A stretch of 20,577 nucleotides of DNA from DASZHJ01 sp035280245 (GTDB lineage Bacteria > Pseudomonadota > Alphaproteobacteria > ATCC43930 > CGMCC-115725), in contig DATEGF010000084.1 of the NCBI GenBank assembly GCA_035280245.1, forward strand, positions 1 to 20,577. Direction: 5' to 3'. Of the stretch, positions 13,806 to 20,577 are shown piece after piece. Each line of letters opens with the position of its first letter. The first letter of the stretch is position 1. Below the pieces are notes generated by a model. It saw nothing but the letters and a program-made list of their open reading frames with translations, was not told the origin of the DNA and ran no database searches. The translations under genes and the position numbers were made by a program.

Positions 13806-15752
13806 ATGAACGCGCACGATGAGCTCTCCAGTCTCTTTGCTCGGCTCTACGAGAGCGAGAAGGAAACGGAGATGTCCCTCGAGGATTATCTGAAGGCTTG
13901 CGCGCGCGAGCCGATGGCGTACGCGAGCGCGGCCGAGCGCATGCTGGCCGCGATCGGCGAGCCGCAGCTCATCGACACCAGCCAGGAGACGCGCATTGGC
14001 CGGATCTTCATGAATCGGACGATCCGGGTTTACCCGTCGTTCCAGGATTTCTACGGCATGGAGGAGACGATCGAGCGAATCGTCGGATTCCTCCGCCACG
14101 CCGCACAGGGCCTCGAGGAGCGCAAGCAAGTCCTCTACCTGCTGGGCCCCGTGGGCGGCGGCAAGTCCTCGCTCGCAGAGCGCCTTAAGCAGCTCATGGA
14201 GCGCATGCCGATCTACGTGCTCAAGGCGGGCAAGGACATGAGCCCGATCTTCGAGAACCCGCTCGGCCTCTTCGACATCGAGCGCATGGGCGACCTGCTG
14301 GAGCGGCGCTACAAGATTCCGCGGCGGCGCCTGACCGGCCTGACCTCGCCCTGGGCCTTGAAGCGCCTCGACGAGTTCGGTGGCGATGTCAACAAGTTCA
14401 CCGTGGTGAAGCTCCACCCGTCGCGGCTCCGCCAGATTTGCGTCGCCAAGACCGAACCCGGCGACGAGAACAACCAGGACATCGCGAGCCTGGTCGGCAA
14501 GGTCGACATCCGCAAGCTCGAGTTCTTCAGCCAGAACGACGCCGACGCGTATTCCTTCTCCGGCGGCCTCAACCGCACCACCCAGGGCATCCTCGAGTTC
14601 GTCGAGATGTTCAAGGCGCCGATCAAGATGCTGCATCCGCTGCTGACGGCGACGCAGGAGAACAACTACATCGGCTCCGAGAACATCGGCGCCATCCCCT
14701 TCCACGGCATCATCCTCGCGCACTCCAACGAGGCGGAGTGGCAGGCCTTCAAGAACAACCGTACCAACGAGGCCTTCATCGACCGCGTTTGCGTGATCAA
14801 GGTGCCCTACTGCGTGCGCGTCGCCGAGGAAGCGAAGATCTATCAGAAGCTGCTCACCGGAAGCGAGCTCGCCGCCGCCCCTTGCGCGCCCGGCACCCTC
14901 GACATGCTCGCCAAGTTCTGCGTGCTCTCGCGCCTCAAGGCGCACGAGAACTCGAACCTCTACTCGAAGATGCGCGCCTATGACGGCGAGAGCCTCAAGG
15001 ACAGCGATCCGCGCGCCCGCACCGTGCAGGAATATCGCGACGCCGCCGGAGTCGACGAGGGCATGGACGGCCTCTCCACCCGCTTCGCCTTCAAATCGCT
15101 CTCGAACACCTTCAACTTCGACACCCAGGAGGTGGCGGCCGATCCCGTGCACCTCATGTACGTGATCGAGCAGTCGGTCCGGCGCGAGCAGTTCCCCGAG
15201 GAGACCGAGAAGAAGCTCCTGAGCTTCATCAAAGGCGAGCTGGCGCCGCGCTATGCCGAGTTCATCGGCAACGAGATCCAGAAGGCCTATCTCGAGTCCT
15301 ATGGCGACTACGGCCAGAACCTGTTCGACCGCTACGTCGCCTATGCCGACGCCTGGATCGAGGATCAGGACTTCAAGGATCCCGACACCGCCCAGTTGAT
15401 GGATCGCGAGATCCTGAACCAGGAACTCTCGAAGATCGAGAAGCCCGCTGGCATCGCCAATCCCAAGGACTTCCGCAACGAGGTGGTGAAGTTCGCGCTG
15501 CGCGCCCGGGCGCAGAACGCGGGGAAGAACCCTGCCTGGACATCCTACGAGAAGCTGCGGGAAGTCATCGAGAAGCGCATGTTCTCGCAGGTCGAGGACC
15601 TGCTGCCGGTGATCAGCTTCAGCTCGAAGCGCGATTCCGAGACCGAGAAGAAGCACAGCGATTTCGTCGAGCGCATGACCTCTCGCGGCTACACGTCGCG
15701 CCAGGTGCGGCGCCTCGTCGAGTGGTACATGCGGGTCAATAAAGCCGGGTAA
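13806..15752 (+). CDS. prkA: PrkA serine protein kinase (YeaG)
   Basis: This is a 648-residue cytoplasmic protein from ATG 13806, with GAGGT 5 bases upstream. The N-terminal AAA+ domain contains the Walker A GPVGGGKSS (114-122), preceded by the family block VYPSFQDFYGMEETIERIV, and later segments such as DIRKLEFFSQNDADAYSFSG, GLNRTTQGILEFVEMFKAPI and TATQENNYIGSENIGAIPF. The C-terminal kinase-like PrkA domain ends with RMTSRGYTSRQVRRLVEWYM. Length and motifs match E. coli YeaG and Bacillus PrkA. Relatives act in sporulation, nutrient stress and persistence. Whether the protein works mainly as a kinase or as an AAA+ ATPase/protease is debated. It is the first gene of the prkA-yeaH-spoVR operon, 27 bp before yeaH. 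Confidence 0.96.
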   Translation: MNAHDELSSLFARLYESEKETEMSLEDYLKACAREPMAYASAAERMLAAIGEPQLIDTSQETRIGRIFMNRTIRVYPSFQDFYGMEETIERIVGFLRHAAQGLEERKQVLYLLGPVGGGKSSLAERLKQLMERMPIYVLKAGKDMSPIFENPLGLFDIERMGDLLERRYKIPRRRLTGLTSPWALKRLDEFGGDVNKFTVVKLHPSRLRQICVAKTEPGDENNQDIASLVGKVDIRKLEFFSQNDADAYSFSGGLNRTTQGILEFVEMFKAPIKMLHPLLTATQENNYIGSENIGAIPFHGIILAHSNEAEWQAFKNNRTNEAFIDRVCVIKVPYCVRVAEEAKIYQKLLTGSELAAAPCAPGTLDMLAKFCVLSRLKAHENSNLYSKMRAYDGESLKDSDPRARTVQEYRDAAGVDEGMDGLSTRFAFKSLSNTFNFDTQEVAADPVHLMYVIEQSVRREQFPEETEKKLLSFIKGELAPRYAEFIGNEIQKAYLESYGDYGQNLFDRYVAYADAWIEDQDFKDPDTAQLMDREILNQELSKIEKPAGIANPKDFRNEVVKFALRARAQNAGKNPAWTSYEKLREVIEKRMFSQVEDLLPVISFSSKRDSETEKKHSDFVERMTSRGYTSRQVRRLVEWYMRVNKAG

Positions 15753-15779
15753 CGCGAGAACCTGGAGTTCAGTGGGCAA

Positions 15780-17075
15780 ATGAACATCATCGACCGCCGT
15801 CCCAACCCCAAGGGCAAGAGCCTGCCGAACCGGCAGCGCTTCCTCGAGCGTGCCAAGCACGAGATCAAGGACGCGATGACCGAGGCGCTGAAGCGCCGCA
15901 AGGTCGGCCAGAACGCGAGCGGCGAGAAGGTGAGCATCCCCTCCCACCGCATCAACGAGCCGAGCTTCCACAAGGCAACGCAGGGCGGCACGCGCGACTA
16001 CGTCGTACCCGGCAACAAGGAGTTCGTGGCGGGCGACCGGATCAAGCGGCCGCCAACCGGCGACGCCGCGCGCGGCGGCGAGGCCAGCCCCGAGGACGGC
16101 GGCGAGCAGGATTCCTTCGAGTTCGTGCTGTCGAAGGAGGAGTTCCTCAACCTGTTCTTCGATGATCTGGAGCTCCCGGACCTGATCAAGACCAAGATCA
16201 CCGACATGGAGTCGACACAGCCCGTGCGCGCCGGCTACTCGGTCGCCGGCAACCCCTCCGCGCTCAACGTCAAGCGCACCATGCGCAACAGCTTCGCGCG
16301 CCGCATCTCGCTGAGCCGGCCGACGCTCCAGGACATCGCGGCGCTCGAGCTGCAGATGCAGACCGCGATCGATGCCGATGACCCCGAGGCGGCGGAGCAG
16401 ACCAAGCTCGAGCTCGAGGCCATGATCCGCAAGAGCCGTCGGGTGCCCTACATCGACCCCGTCGACGTCCGCTACAACCGTTTCGAGCGCATCCCGAAGC
16501 CCAACACGCAGGCGGTCATGTTCTGCCTGATGGACGTGTCGGGCTCGATGACCGAGCAGATGAAGGACCTTGCCAAGCGGTTCTTCATGCTGCTGCACGT
16601 GTTCCTGACCCGGCGCTACAAGCACGTCGACATCGTGTTCATCCGCCACACGTCGAGCGCCCAGGAGGTGGACGAGGAGACCTTCTTCCACAGCCGCGAG
16701 ACCGGCGGCACCATCGTCTCCACGGCTCTCGAGGAGATGATGCGCGTGGTGCGCGCGCGCTACAGCCCCGAGAACTGGAACATCTACGCGGCGCAGGCCT
16801 CCGACGGCGACAACTATACCGAGGACAGCGATCGCTGCGCCTCGCTGATGTCGCACGAGATCCTGCCGATCAGCCAGTATTTCGCCTACATCGAGGTGGG
16901 CGCCGAGGCGACGCTGCGGCACGGCTATCCGAGCGCGCCGACCGATCTCTGGCGCACCTATGAGGCGATCGCCGCGCCCAATCCCAATTTCGCCATGCGC
17001 AAGGTGGCCGACCCCGGGCAGATCTTCCCGGTCTTCCACGAGCTCTTCTCGAAGCAGCGGGAACACGCGGCATGA
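15780..17075 (+). CDS. yeaH: YeaH, DUF444 protein with von Willebrand A-like domain
   Basis: This is a 431-residue protein starting at ATG 15780. The N-terminus (IIDRRPNPKGKSLPNRQRFL) is the fixed opening of the YeaH/YhbH family (DUF444, PF04285). A charged, flexible stretch at about 90-112 follows. The C-terminal half is a VWA-like domain with the metal-site motif DVSGSM (252-257), IVFIRHTSSAQEVDEETFF, the ETGGTIVSTALEEM segment and the AAQASDGDNYTED block. The MIDAS-like residues DxSGS are intact, so metal-dependent partner binding is expected. PrkA or SpoVR are the likely partners, because all three genes travel together across bacteria. A GGAG lies about 13 bases before the start, which is loose. 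Its TGA overlaps the spoVR ATG. Confidence 0.95.
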   Translation: MNIIDRRPNPKGKSLPNRQRFLERAKHEIKDAMTEALKRRKVGQNASGEKVSIPSHRINEPSFHKATQGGTRDYVVPGNKEFVAGDRIKRPPTGDAARGGEASPEDGGEQDSFEFVLSKEEFLNLFFDDLELPDLIKTKITDMESTQPVRAGYSVAGNPSALNVKRTMRNSFARRISLSRPTLQDIAALELQMQTAIDADDPEAAEQTKLELEAMIRKSRRVPYIDPVDVRYNRFERIPKPNTQAVMFCLMDVSGSMTEQMKDLAKRFFMLLHVFLTRRYKHVDIVFIRHTSSAQEVDEETFFHSRETGGTIVSTALEEMMRVVRARYSPENWNIYAAQASDGDNYTEDSDRCASLMSHEILPISQYFAYIEVGAEATLRHGYPSAPTDLWRTYEAIAAPNPNFAMRKVADPGQIFPVFHELFSKQREHAA

Positions 17076-18634
17076 GCGACGCGGTCGCCACGCTCGACAA
17101 GACACCTCTCTTCCAGGGCGCCGAATGGGACTTCGAGAAGATTCGCCGCGTCCATGACGCGATCTCGGAGATCGCGCTCGGCGAGCTCGGCCTCGACATC
17201 TACCCGAACCAGATCGAGGTGATCACCTCCGAGCAGATGCTGGACGCCTACGCCTCGGTCGGCCTGCCGCTGATGTACCGGCACTGGAGCTTCGGCAAGC
17301 GCTTCGCGCGCGAGGAGGCGCTCTACCGGCATGGCCTCCAGGGCCTCGCCTACGAGATCGTCATCAACTCGAGCCCCTGCATCAGCTACATCATGGAGGA
17401 GAACTCCATGGCGATGCAGACGCTGGTGATCGCCCACGCCGCCTTCGGGCACAATCACTTCTTCAAGAACAATTATCTCTTCAAGCAGTGGACGGATGCC
17501 GACGGCATCCTCGACTACCTCACCTTCGCGCGGGATTTCGTGGCGCGCTGCGAGGATTCCCACGGCGTCGCCGACGTCGAGCGCGTGCTGGACGCCGCAC
17601 ATGCCCTGATGAACCAGGGTGTTCATCGCTACGCGCGTCGCGCCAAGGAGAACCTTGCCGAGGAGCGCCGGCGCGCCGAGGAGCGCCGGGTCTACGACGA
17701 GCGCACCTACGACGACCTCTGGGAGCGCGTGGTGCCAAAGCGCCAGGCCGAGAGCGTCGACGAGGCCGAGCTCGCCAGGGAGCGTGCTGAGACTCGGCGC
17801 AAGCTCGGGCTCCCCGAGGAGAATCTGCTCTATTTCCTCGAAAAGCGCGCGCCGCGGCTTCAGGGTTGGCAGCGCGAGCTCGTGCGCATCACTCGCCACA
17901 TCAGCCAATACTTCTACCCGCAGAAACAGACGCGCATGATGAACGAGGGCTGCGCCACCTTCGTCCACTACGAGATCCTCAATCGGCTGCACGAGCGCGG
18001 GCTGATCACCGACGGCGCCTTCCTCGAGGCGATGCACTCGCACACCAACGTGATCTTCCAGCCGGACTTCGACGACCGCCGCTACAACGGCGTCAATCCC
18101 TATGCACTGGGATTCGCGATGATGCAGGACGTGAAGCGGATCTGCACCAACCCGACCGACGAGGACCGCGAGTGGTTCCCCGACATGGCCGGCAACGGCG
18201 ACCCCTATGGGACGCTCCGCGACGCCTGGGCGAATTATCGCGACGAGAGCTTCGTCCTGCAGTATCTGAGCCCCCGGCTCATGCGGCAGTTCCGCCTATT
18301 CAAGGTGCTGGACGAGGCGAGCCAGGACGCGCTGGTGGTGGACGCGATCCACGACGAGCGCGGGTATCGCGAGATCCGCAGCGCGCTTGCGCGCCACTAC
18401 GACCTCGCGCGCCAGGAGCCGGACATCCAGATCGTCGACCTCGATCTCGCGGGCGACCGGCGCTTGATCCTCCGGCACGCCGTGCACGAGGGCGTGCTCC
18501 TCGACGAGCCCACCTGTAAGGCGGTGCTCGACCATCTCTCGACCCTCTGGCACTACGGCGTCGTGCTCGAGGAAGCCGAAGCCAGCACCGACAAGGTGCT
18601 CAAGACCCACGAGGTCGCGGCCCACAACCACTGA
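17072..18634 (+). CDS. spoVR: SpoVR family protein
   Basis: This is a 520-residue cytoplasmic protein. It starts at the ATGA overlap with yeaH (17072-17075), implying coupled translation. The hallmark region YEIVINSSPCISYIMEENS runs into a segment rich in His (H122, H127, H129 in IAHAAFGHNHFFKNN), a possible metal site. Later conserved blocks are ITRHISQYFYPQKQTRMMNE, GCATFVHYEILNRLHERG, NPYALGFAM and DESFVLQYLSPRLMRQFRLF. A charged Arg/Glu-rich helix (about 190-250) separates the N- and C-terminal parts. In Bacillus SpoVR affects cortex formation; in non-sporing bacteria the family goes with PrkA and YeaH in the stress or stationary-phase response, with no known reaction. No sporulation genes are seen here. 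Confidence 0.96.
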   Translation: MSDAVATLDKTPLFQGAEWDFEKIRRVHDAISEIALGELGLDIYPNQIEVITSEQMLDAYASVGLPLMYRHWSFGKRFAREEALYRHGLQGLAYEIVINSSPCISYIMEENSMAMQTLVIAHAAFGHNHFFKNNYLFKQWTDADGILDYLTFARDFVARCEDSHGVADVERVLDAAHALMNQGVHRYARRAKENLAEERRRAEERRVYDERTYDDLWERVVPKRQAESVDEAELARERAETRRKLGLPEENLLYFLEKRAPRLQGWQRELVRITRHISQYFYPQKQTRMMNEGCATFVHYEILNRLHERGLITDGAFLEAMHSHTNVIFQPDFDDRRYNGVNPYALGFAMMQDVKRICTNPTDEDREWFPDMAGNGDPYGTLRDAWANYRDESFVLQYLSPRLMRQFRLFKVLDEASQDALVVDAIHDERGYREIRSALARHYDLARQEPDIQIVDLDLAGDRRLILRHAVHEGVLLDEPTCKAVLDHLSTLWHYGVVLEEAEASTDKVLKTHEVAAHNH

Positions 18635-18652
18635 GGCGCGAGCCTCTCCTCA
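18633..18652. terminator. Small stem in the convergent gap after spoVR
   Basis: GAGGC (18633-18637) and GCCTC (18642-18646) close a GCGA tetraloop of the stable GNRA type. Alternatively TGAGG (18632-18636) pairs with CCTCA (18648-18652). It fills the 15-bp gap between two convergent stop codons and could end transcription from both sides. The stem is short and has no T-run. Confidence 0.4.
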
Positions 18653-19303
18653 GCTCGCGATCGCATAGCGCCGATTGAGCCAGCGGCCGATCAGCGAAAG
18701 CGCATAGCACGCGACGAAATACGCCAGCGCCAGGGCTGCGAGCAGCGGCAGCGGCTGGAACGCGCGGGCATTGACGGCAAGCGTCGCGCCTGTGAGCTCG
18801 GTCACACCGATCACCGACGCGACCGAGGTGAACTTCAAAAGCCGGACGAATTGGTTGAAGAGCGCTGGGATCATCCGGCGGATCGCCTGCGGCAGGACCA
18901 CCAGCCGCAGGGTCTGCCCTCGCGACAAGCCGCTCGCGAGCGCCGCCTCCATCTGTCCGCCCGGCACCGACAGGATCCCCGACCGCACGTCCTCGGCAAT
19001 ATAGGCCGCGATGAAGGCGATGAAGCCGATGACCGCCGCCTCATAGGCCGTGAACCGGTGCCCGATCAGCGGCGGCAGCGCGAAATAGACCACGAACAGC
19101 ACCACCAGCAGCGGCGTCCCGCGAATGAGCCCGATATAGAGCGCGGCGGCGCCGCGCAACAGGCGCGCGCTCGCCCCGCGCGCGAGCCCCAGCAGCACGC
19201 CCGCGACGGTTCCCCCCGCAATCACCAGTACCGCTGTCTCCAGCGTCAACCAGAAGGCCGCCGAGAGGTAGGGCAGATTGCGCACGACGACGGAGAAATC
19301 CAC
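18650..19303 (-). CDS. Polar amino-acid ABC transporter permease (HisM/GlnP family), second subunit
   Basis: This is a 217-residue inner-membrane protein starting at GTG 19303, with AGGGG a few bases upstream, formed partly by the preceding gene's stop. About five hydrophobic segments are present. The cytoplasmic EAA loop reads MEAALASGLSRGQTLRLVVL, followed by PQAIRRMIPALFNQF, the contact site for the ATPase. RGTPLLVVLFVVYFALP and the TSVASVIGVTELT stretch are typical of amino-acid uptake permeases of the HisM/GlnP type. It is the last gene of the minus-strand operon, 9 bp behind the first permease and convergent with spoVR. The substrate is unknown. Confidence 0.9.
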   Translation of the reverse strand: MDFSVVVRNLPYLSAAFWLTLETAVLVIAGGTVAGVLLGLARGASARLLRGAAALYIGLIRGTPLLVVLFVVYFALPPLIGHRFTAYEAAVIGFIAFIAAYIAEDVRSGILSVPGGQMEAALASGLSRGQTLRLVVLPQAIRRMIPALFNQFVRLLKFTSVASVIGVTELTGATLAVNARAFQPLPLLAALALAYFVACYALSLIGRWLNRRYAIAS

Positions 19304-19312
19304 GGATCGCCC

Positions 19313-19981
19313 CTAATACCGCATCGCCGGCTCCACGATCCGGCTGCGGAGCGTTCGCAAGGTGATCTGGGAGACCGCGGTCACCGCCACGAGGTAGAGC
19401 CCGGTGATCCCGATATAGGCCTCGAAGGTGCGGAACGTGTCGCCCTCGATGGCGCCCGCAACGAAAGTGAGCTCGGCCACGGAGATGACCGAGGCGAGCG
19501 AGGAGTCCTTGATGAGCTGCGAGAACAATCCAGCAAGCGACGGCGCCACGATCCGGAGCGCTTGGGGATAAACGACGTGGCGCAGGATCTGGCGTGGCGA
19601 GAGGCCCGATGCCGAGCCCGCCGCGCGCTGGCCCGCGGGCACGCCTTGCAACCCCGAGCGCACGATCTCCGCCACATAGGCGCCGGAATAGAGGCTCAAG
19701 CCCAGCACGCCGCACCAGAATGCCGGCAGCTTCAAGGCAGTCAGGCCTAGATACCAGACATAGAGATGCACCAGGAGCGGCACGTTGCGCGCGATCTCGA
19801 CGTAGGCGCCGGCGATCGCGCGCGGCCACCGGCGCTCGCTCTCGGCGGTCGCTCCTGCCAACACGCCCACGCCGAGCGCCGCGACGAGACTCACGATCGA
19901 GAGCGCCAGCGTGAGCGCGAACCCCTCCAGGAGCTGCTCGCGATAACGCCAGAGCACGCTCCAGTCGAAGCTGTAGCTCAA
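19313..19981 (-). CDS. Polar amino-acid ABC transporter permease (HisM/GlnP family), first subunit
   Basis: This is a 222-residue inner-membrane permease. The start is TTG 19981, four bases after the TGA of the binding-protein gene, with AAGGG about 8 bases upstream inside that gene's end; no in-frame ATG gives a sensible N-terminus. Residues seen are SFDWSVLWRYREQLLEGFAL, the RNVPLLVHLYVWYLGL segment typical of GltJ/AapQ-like subunits, and the EAA loop AAGSASGLSPRQILRHVVYP, followed by QALRIVAPSLAGLFSQLIKD and SSLASVISVAELT. It should pair with the downstream permease to form the channel. The two subunits are homologous but clearly different, as in glutamate/aspartate-type systems. Confidence 0.9.
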   Translation of the reverse strand: MSYSFDWSVLWRYREQLLEGFALTLALSIVSLVAALGVGVLAGATAESERRWPRAIAGAYVEIARNVPLLVHLYVWYLGLTALKLPAFWCGVLGLSLYSGAYVAEIVRSGLQGVPAGQRAAGSASGLSPRQILRHVVYPQALRIVAPSLAGLFSQLIKDSSLASVISVAELTFVAGAIEGDTFRTFEAYIGITGLYLVAVTAVSQITLRTLRSRIVEPAMRY

Positions 19982-19985
19982 CCGC

Positions 19986-20577
19986 TCAGCCCTTGGGCCA
20001 GGTCTCGATGGGAACGTCGGACTCGATCTGGAACCACTTCAGATAGAGCTCTCGGTAGCGCCCACTGGTCCAGAGGTCCTGCAAGACGGCGTTGATCACA
20101 TCGCGGAGCCGCCAGTCGCCGTGACGCACGCCGATCCCAAAGGGCTCCAGGCTGAATTTGCCGCCGACCAGCTGGAAACCCGGCGCCTCGCGGGCGAAGC
20201 CGCGCAGCACGTCGGAGCTGCCGGTGAAGGCGTCGGCGCGCCCCTGACGGAGGGCCAGCCACGCGGTGGTGTAGTCGCGGAAAGATTGGATCGTCGCGTC
20301 GGGCGCCAGCGTCGCGAGGTTCTTCTCGAGGGTCGTCCCTTGCTGCACCGCCACGGTCTTTCCCGCGAGATCGCCGAGGCCCTTGATCGGACTCTCAGCC
20401 GGCACCAACAAACTCTGAGCGCCCGTGTAGTAGGTGATGCTGAAATCGATCGCGCCCTCGCGCTCGCGCGTGTGCGTCATCGAGGCTACCGAGAGATCAA
20501 CATTGCCGCTCACCAGCAGCGGAATGCGCGTGGGCGAGGTCACCTTCACGAGCTCGAGATCGACGTCGAGCGCTCTC
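19986..20577 (-). CDS. Amino-acid ABC transporter substrate-binding protein (family 3), 5' end outside window
   Basis: About 196 C-terminal residues are present; the frame runs off the right edge, so signal peptide and start are missing. The visible part begins RALDVDLELVKVTSPTRIPL and continues with LLVSGNVDLSVASMTHTRER, IDFSITYYTGAQSLLVPAES, LAGKTVAVQQGTTLEKNL and FGIGVRHGDWRLRDVINAVL, a standard solute-binding protein family 3 order. The R-E-R after T-H-T corresponds to the ligand carboxylate-binding T-x-E-R region, here with T-R-E-R. It delivers a polar amino acid, possibly glutamate or aspartate, to the two permeases encoded next. The specificity is inferred only from general resemblance. 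The stop TGA is 19988-19986. Confidence 0.9.
   Translation of the reverse strand, partial: RALDVDLELVKVTSPTRIPLLVSGNVDLSVASMTHTREREGAIDFSITYYTGAQSLLVPAESPIKGLGDLAGKTVAVQQGTTLEKNLATLAPDATIQSFRDYTTAWLALRQGRADAFTGSSDVLRGFAREAPGFQLVGGKFSLEPFGIGVRHGDWRLRDVINAVLQDLWTSGRYRELYLKWFQIESDVPIETWPKG

Noticed and set aside
13728..17105. A 1125-codon open frame on the minus strand across prkA and yeaH
   Set aside because: Its codons are exactly in register with those of prkA and yeaH, so it stays open simply because those genes avoid TTA, CTA and TCA codons, which are rare at this G+C. The translation is a low-complexity Leu/Ala/Arg/Glu/Val/His shadow, while the plus-strand proteins are clearly conserved.
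16958..18043. A 361-codon minus-strand frame across yeaH and spoVR
   Set aside because: It has the same shadow composition as the longer antisense frame and no family resemblance; spoVR on the plus strand is unmistakable.

Overview
This is a GC-rich window (roughly two thirds G+C by eye) with strong G/C bias at third codon positions and some GTG/TTG starts. A Tad/Flp pilus gene, a PrkA-YeaH-SpoVR stress cassette, several high-affinity amino-acid ABC systems, an acyl-CoA-dehydrogenase-type phosphotransferase and a possible EcfG-type promoter together suggest an Alphaproteobacterium, probably a soil or environmental member of the Rhodospirillales/Hyphomicrobiales grade. No rRNA, tRNA, CRISPR array, phage gene or intact insertion sequence is visible.

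Left part (1-8109), mixed small units: the 3' end of tadC (type II secretion F-type membrane protein); a YkgJ-type cysteine-cluster protein; an AraC-family regulator broken by about four frameshifts and ending tail-to-tail with it (stops overlap); a DUF2000 protein divergent from the regulator; a YfcG-like glutathione transferase; a lipoprotein with a TPR domain and a C-terminal SPOR domain (TadD-like); a DUF1345 membrane protein behind a phosphotransferase of the ACAD10/11 N-terminal type; and, divergent from these, a NadX-type L-aspartate dehydrogenase.

Middle part (8226-12902): a complete five-gene branched-chain/hydrophobic-amino-acid (HAAT) transporter: Tat-type periplasmic binding protein, LivH, LivM, LivG and LivF. 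The last four genes are packed with 4-bp overlaps or 2-bp gaps. A hairpin between the binding-protein gene and livH could let the binding protein be made in excess. The aspartate dehydrogenase just upstream may handle an imported amino compound; this is inference.

Right part (12903-20577): a 903-bp stretch without a recognisable gene holds clustered copies of an 8-mer, two hairpin systems with competing arms, a short coding-like relic and a possible EcfG promoter. It precedes prkA-yeaH-spoVR, a conserved operon of AAA+ serine kinase, VWA-like DUF444 protein and SpoVR that is tied to stress and stationary phase in other bacteria. Convergent to it, and running off the right edge, is a polar amino-acid ABC operon (family 3 binding protein and two HisM/GlnP-type permeases) whose ATPase is not in the window.

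No clearly new system is present. The items most worth checking are the structured gene-free region before prkA, the decayed AraC gene beside an intact DUF2000, and the TPR-SPOR lipoprotein.
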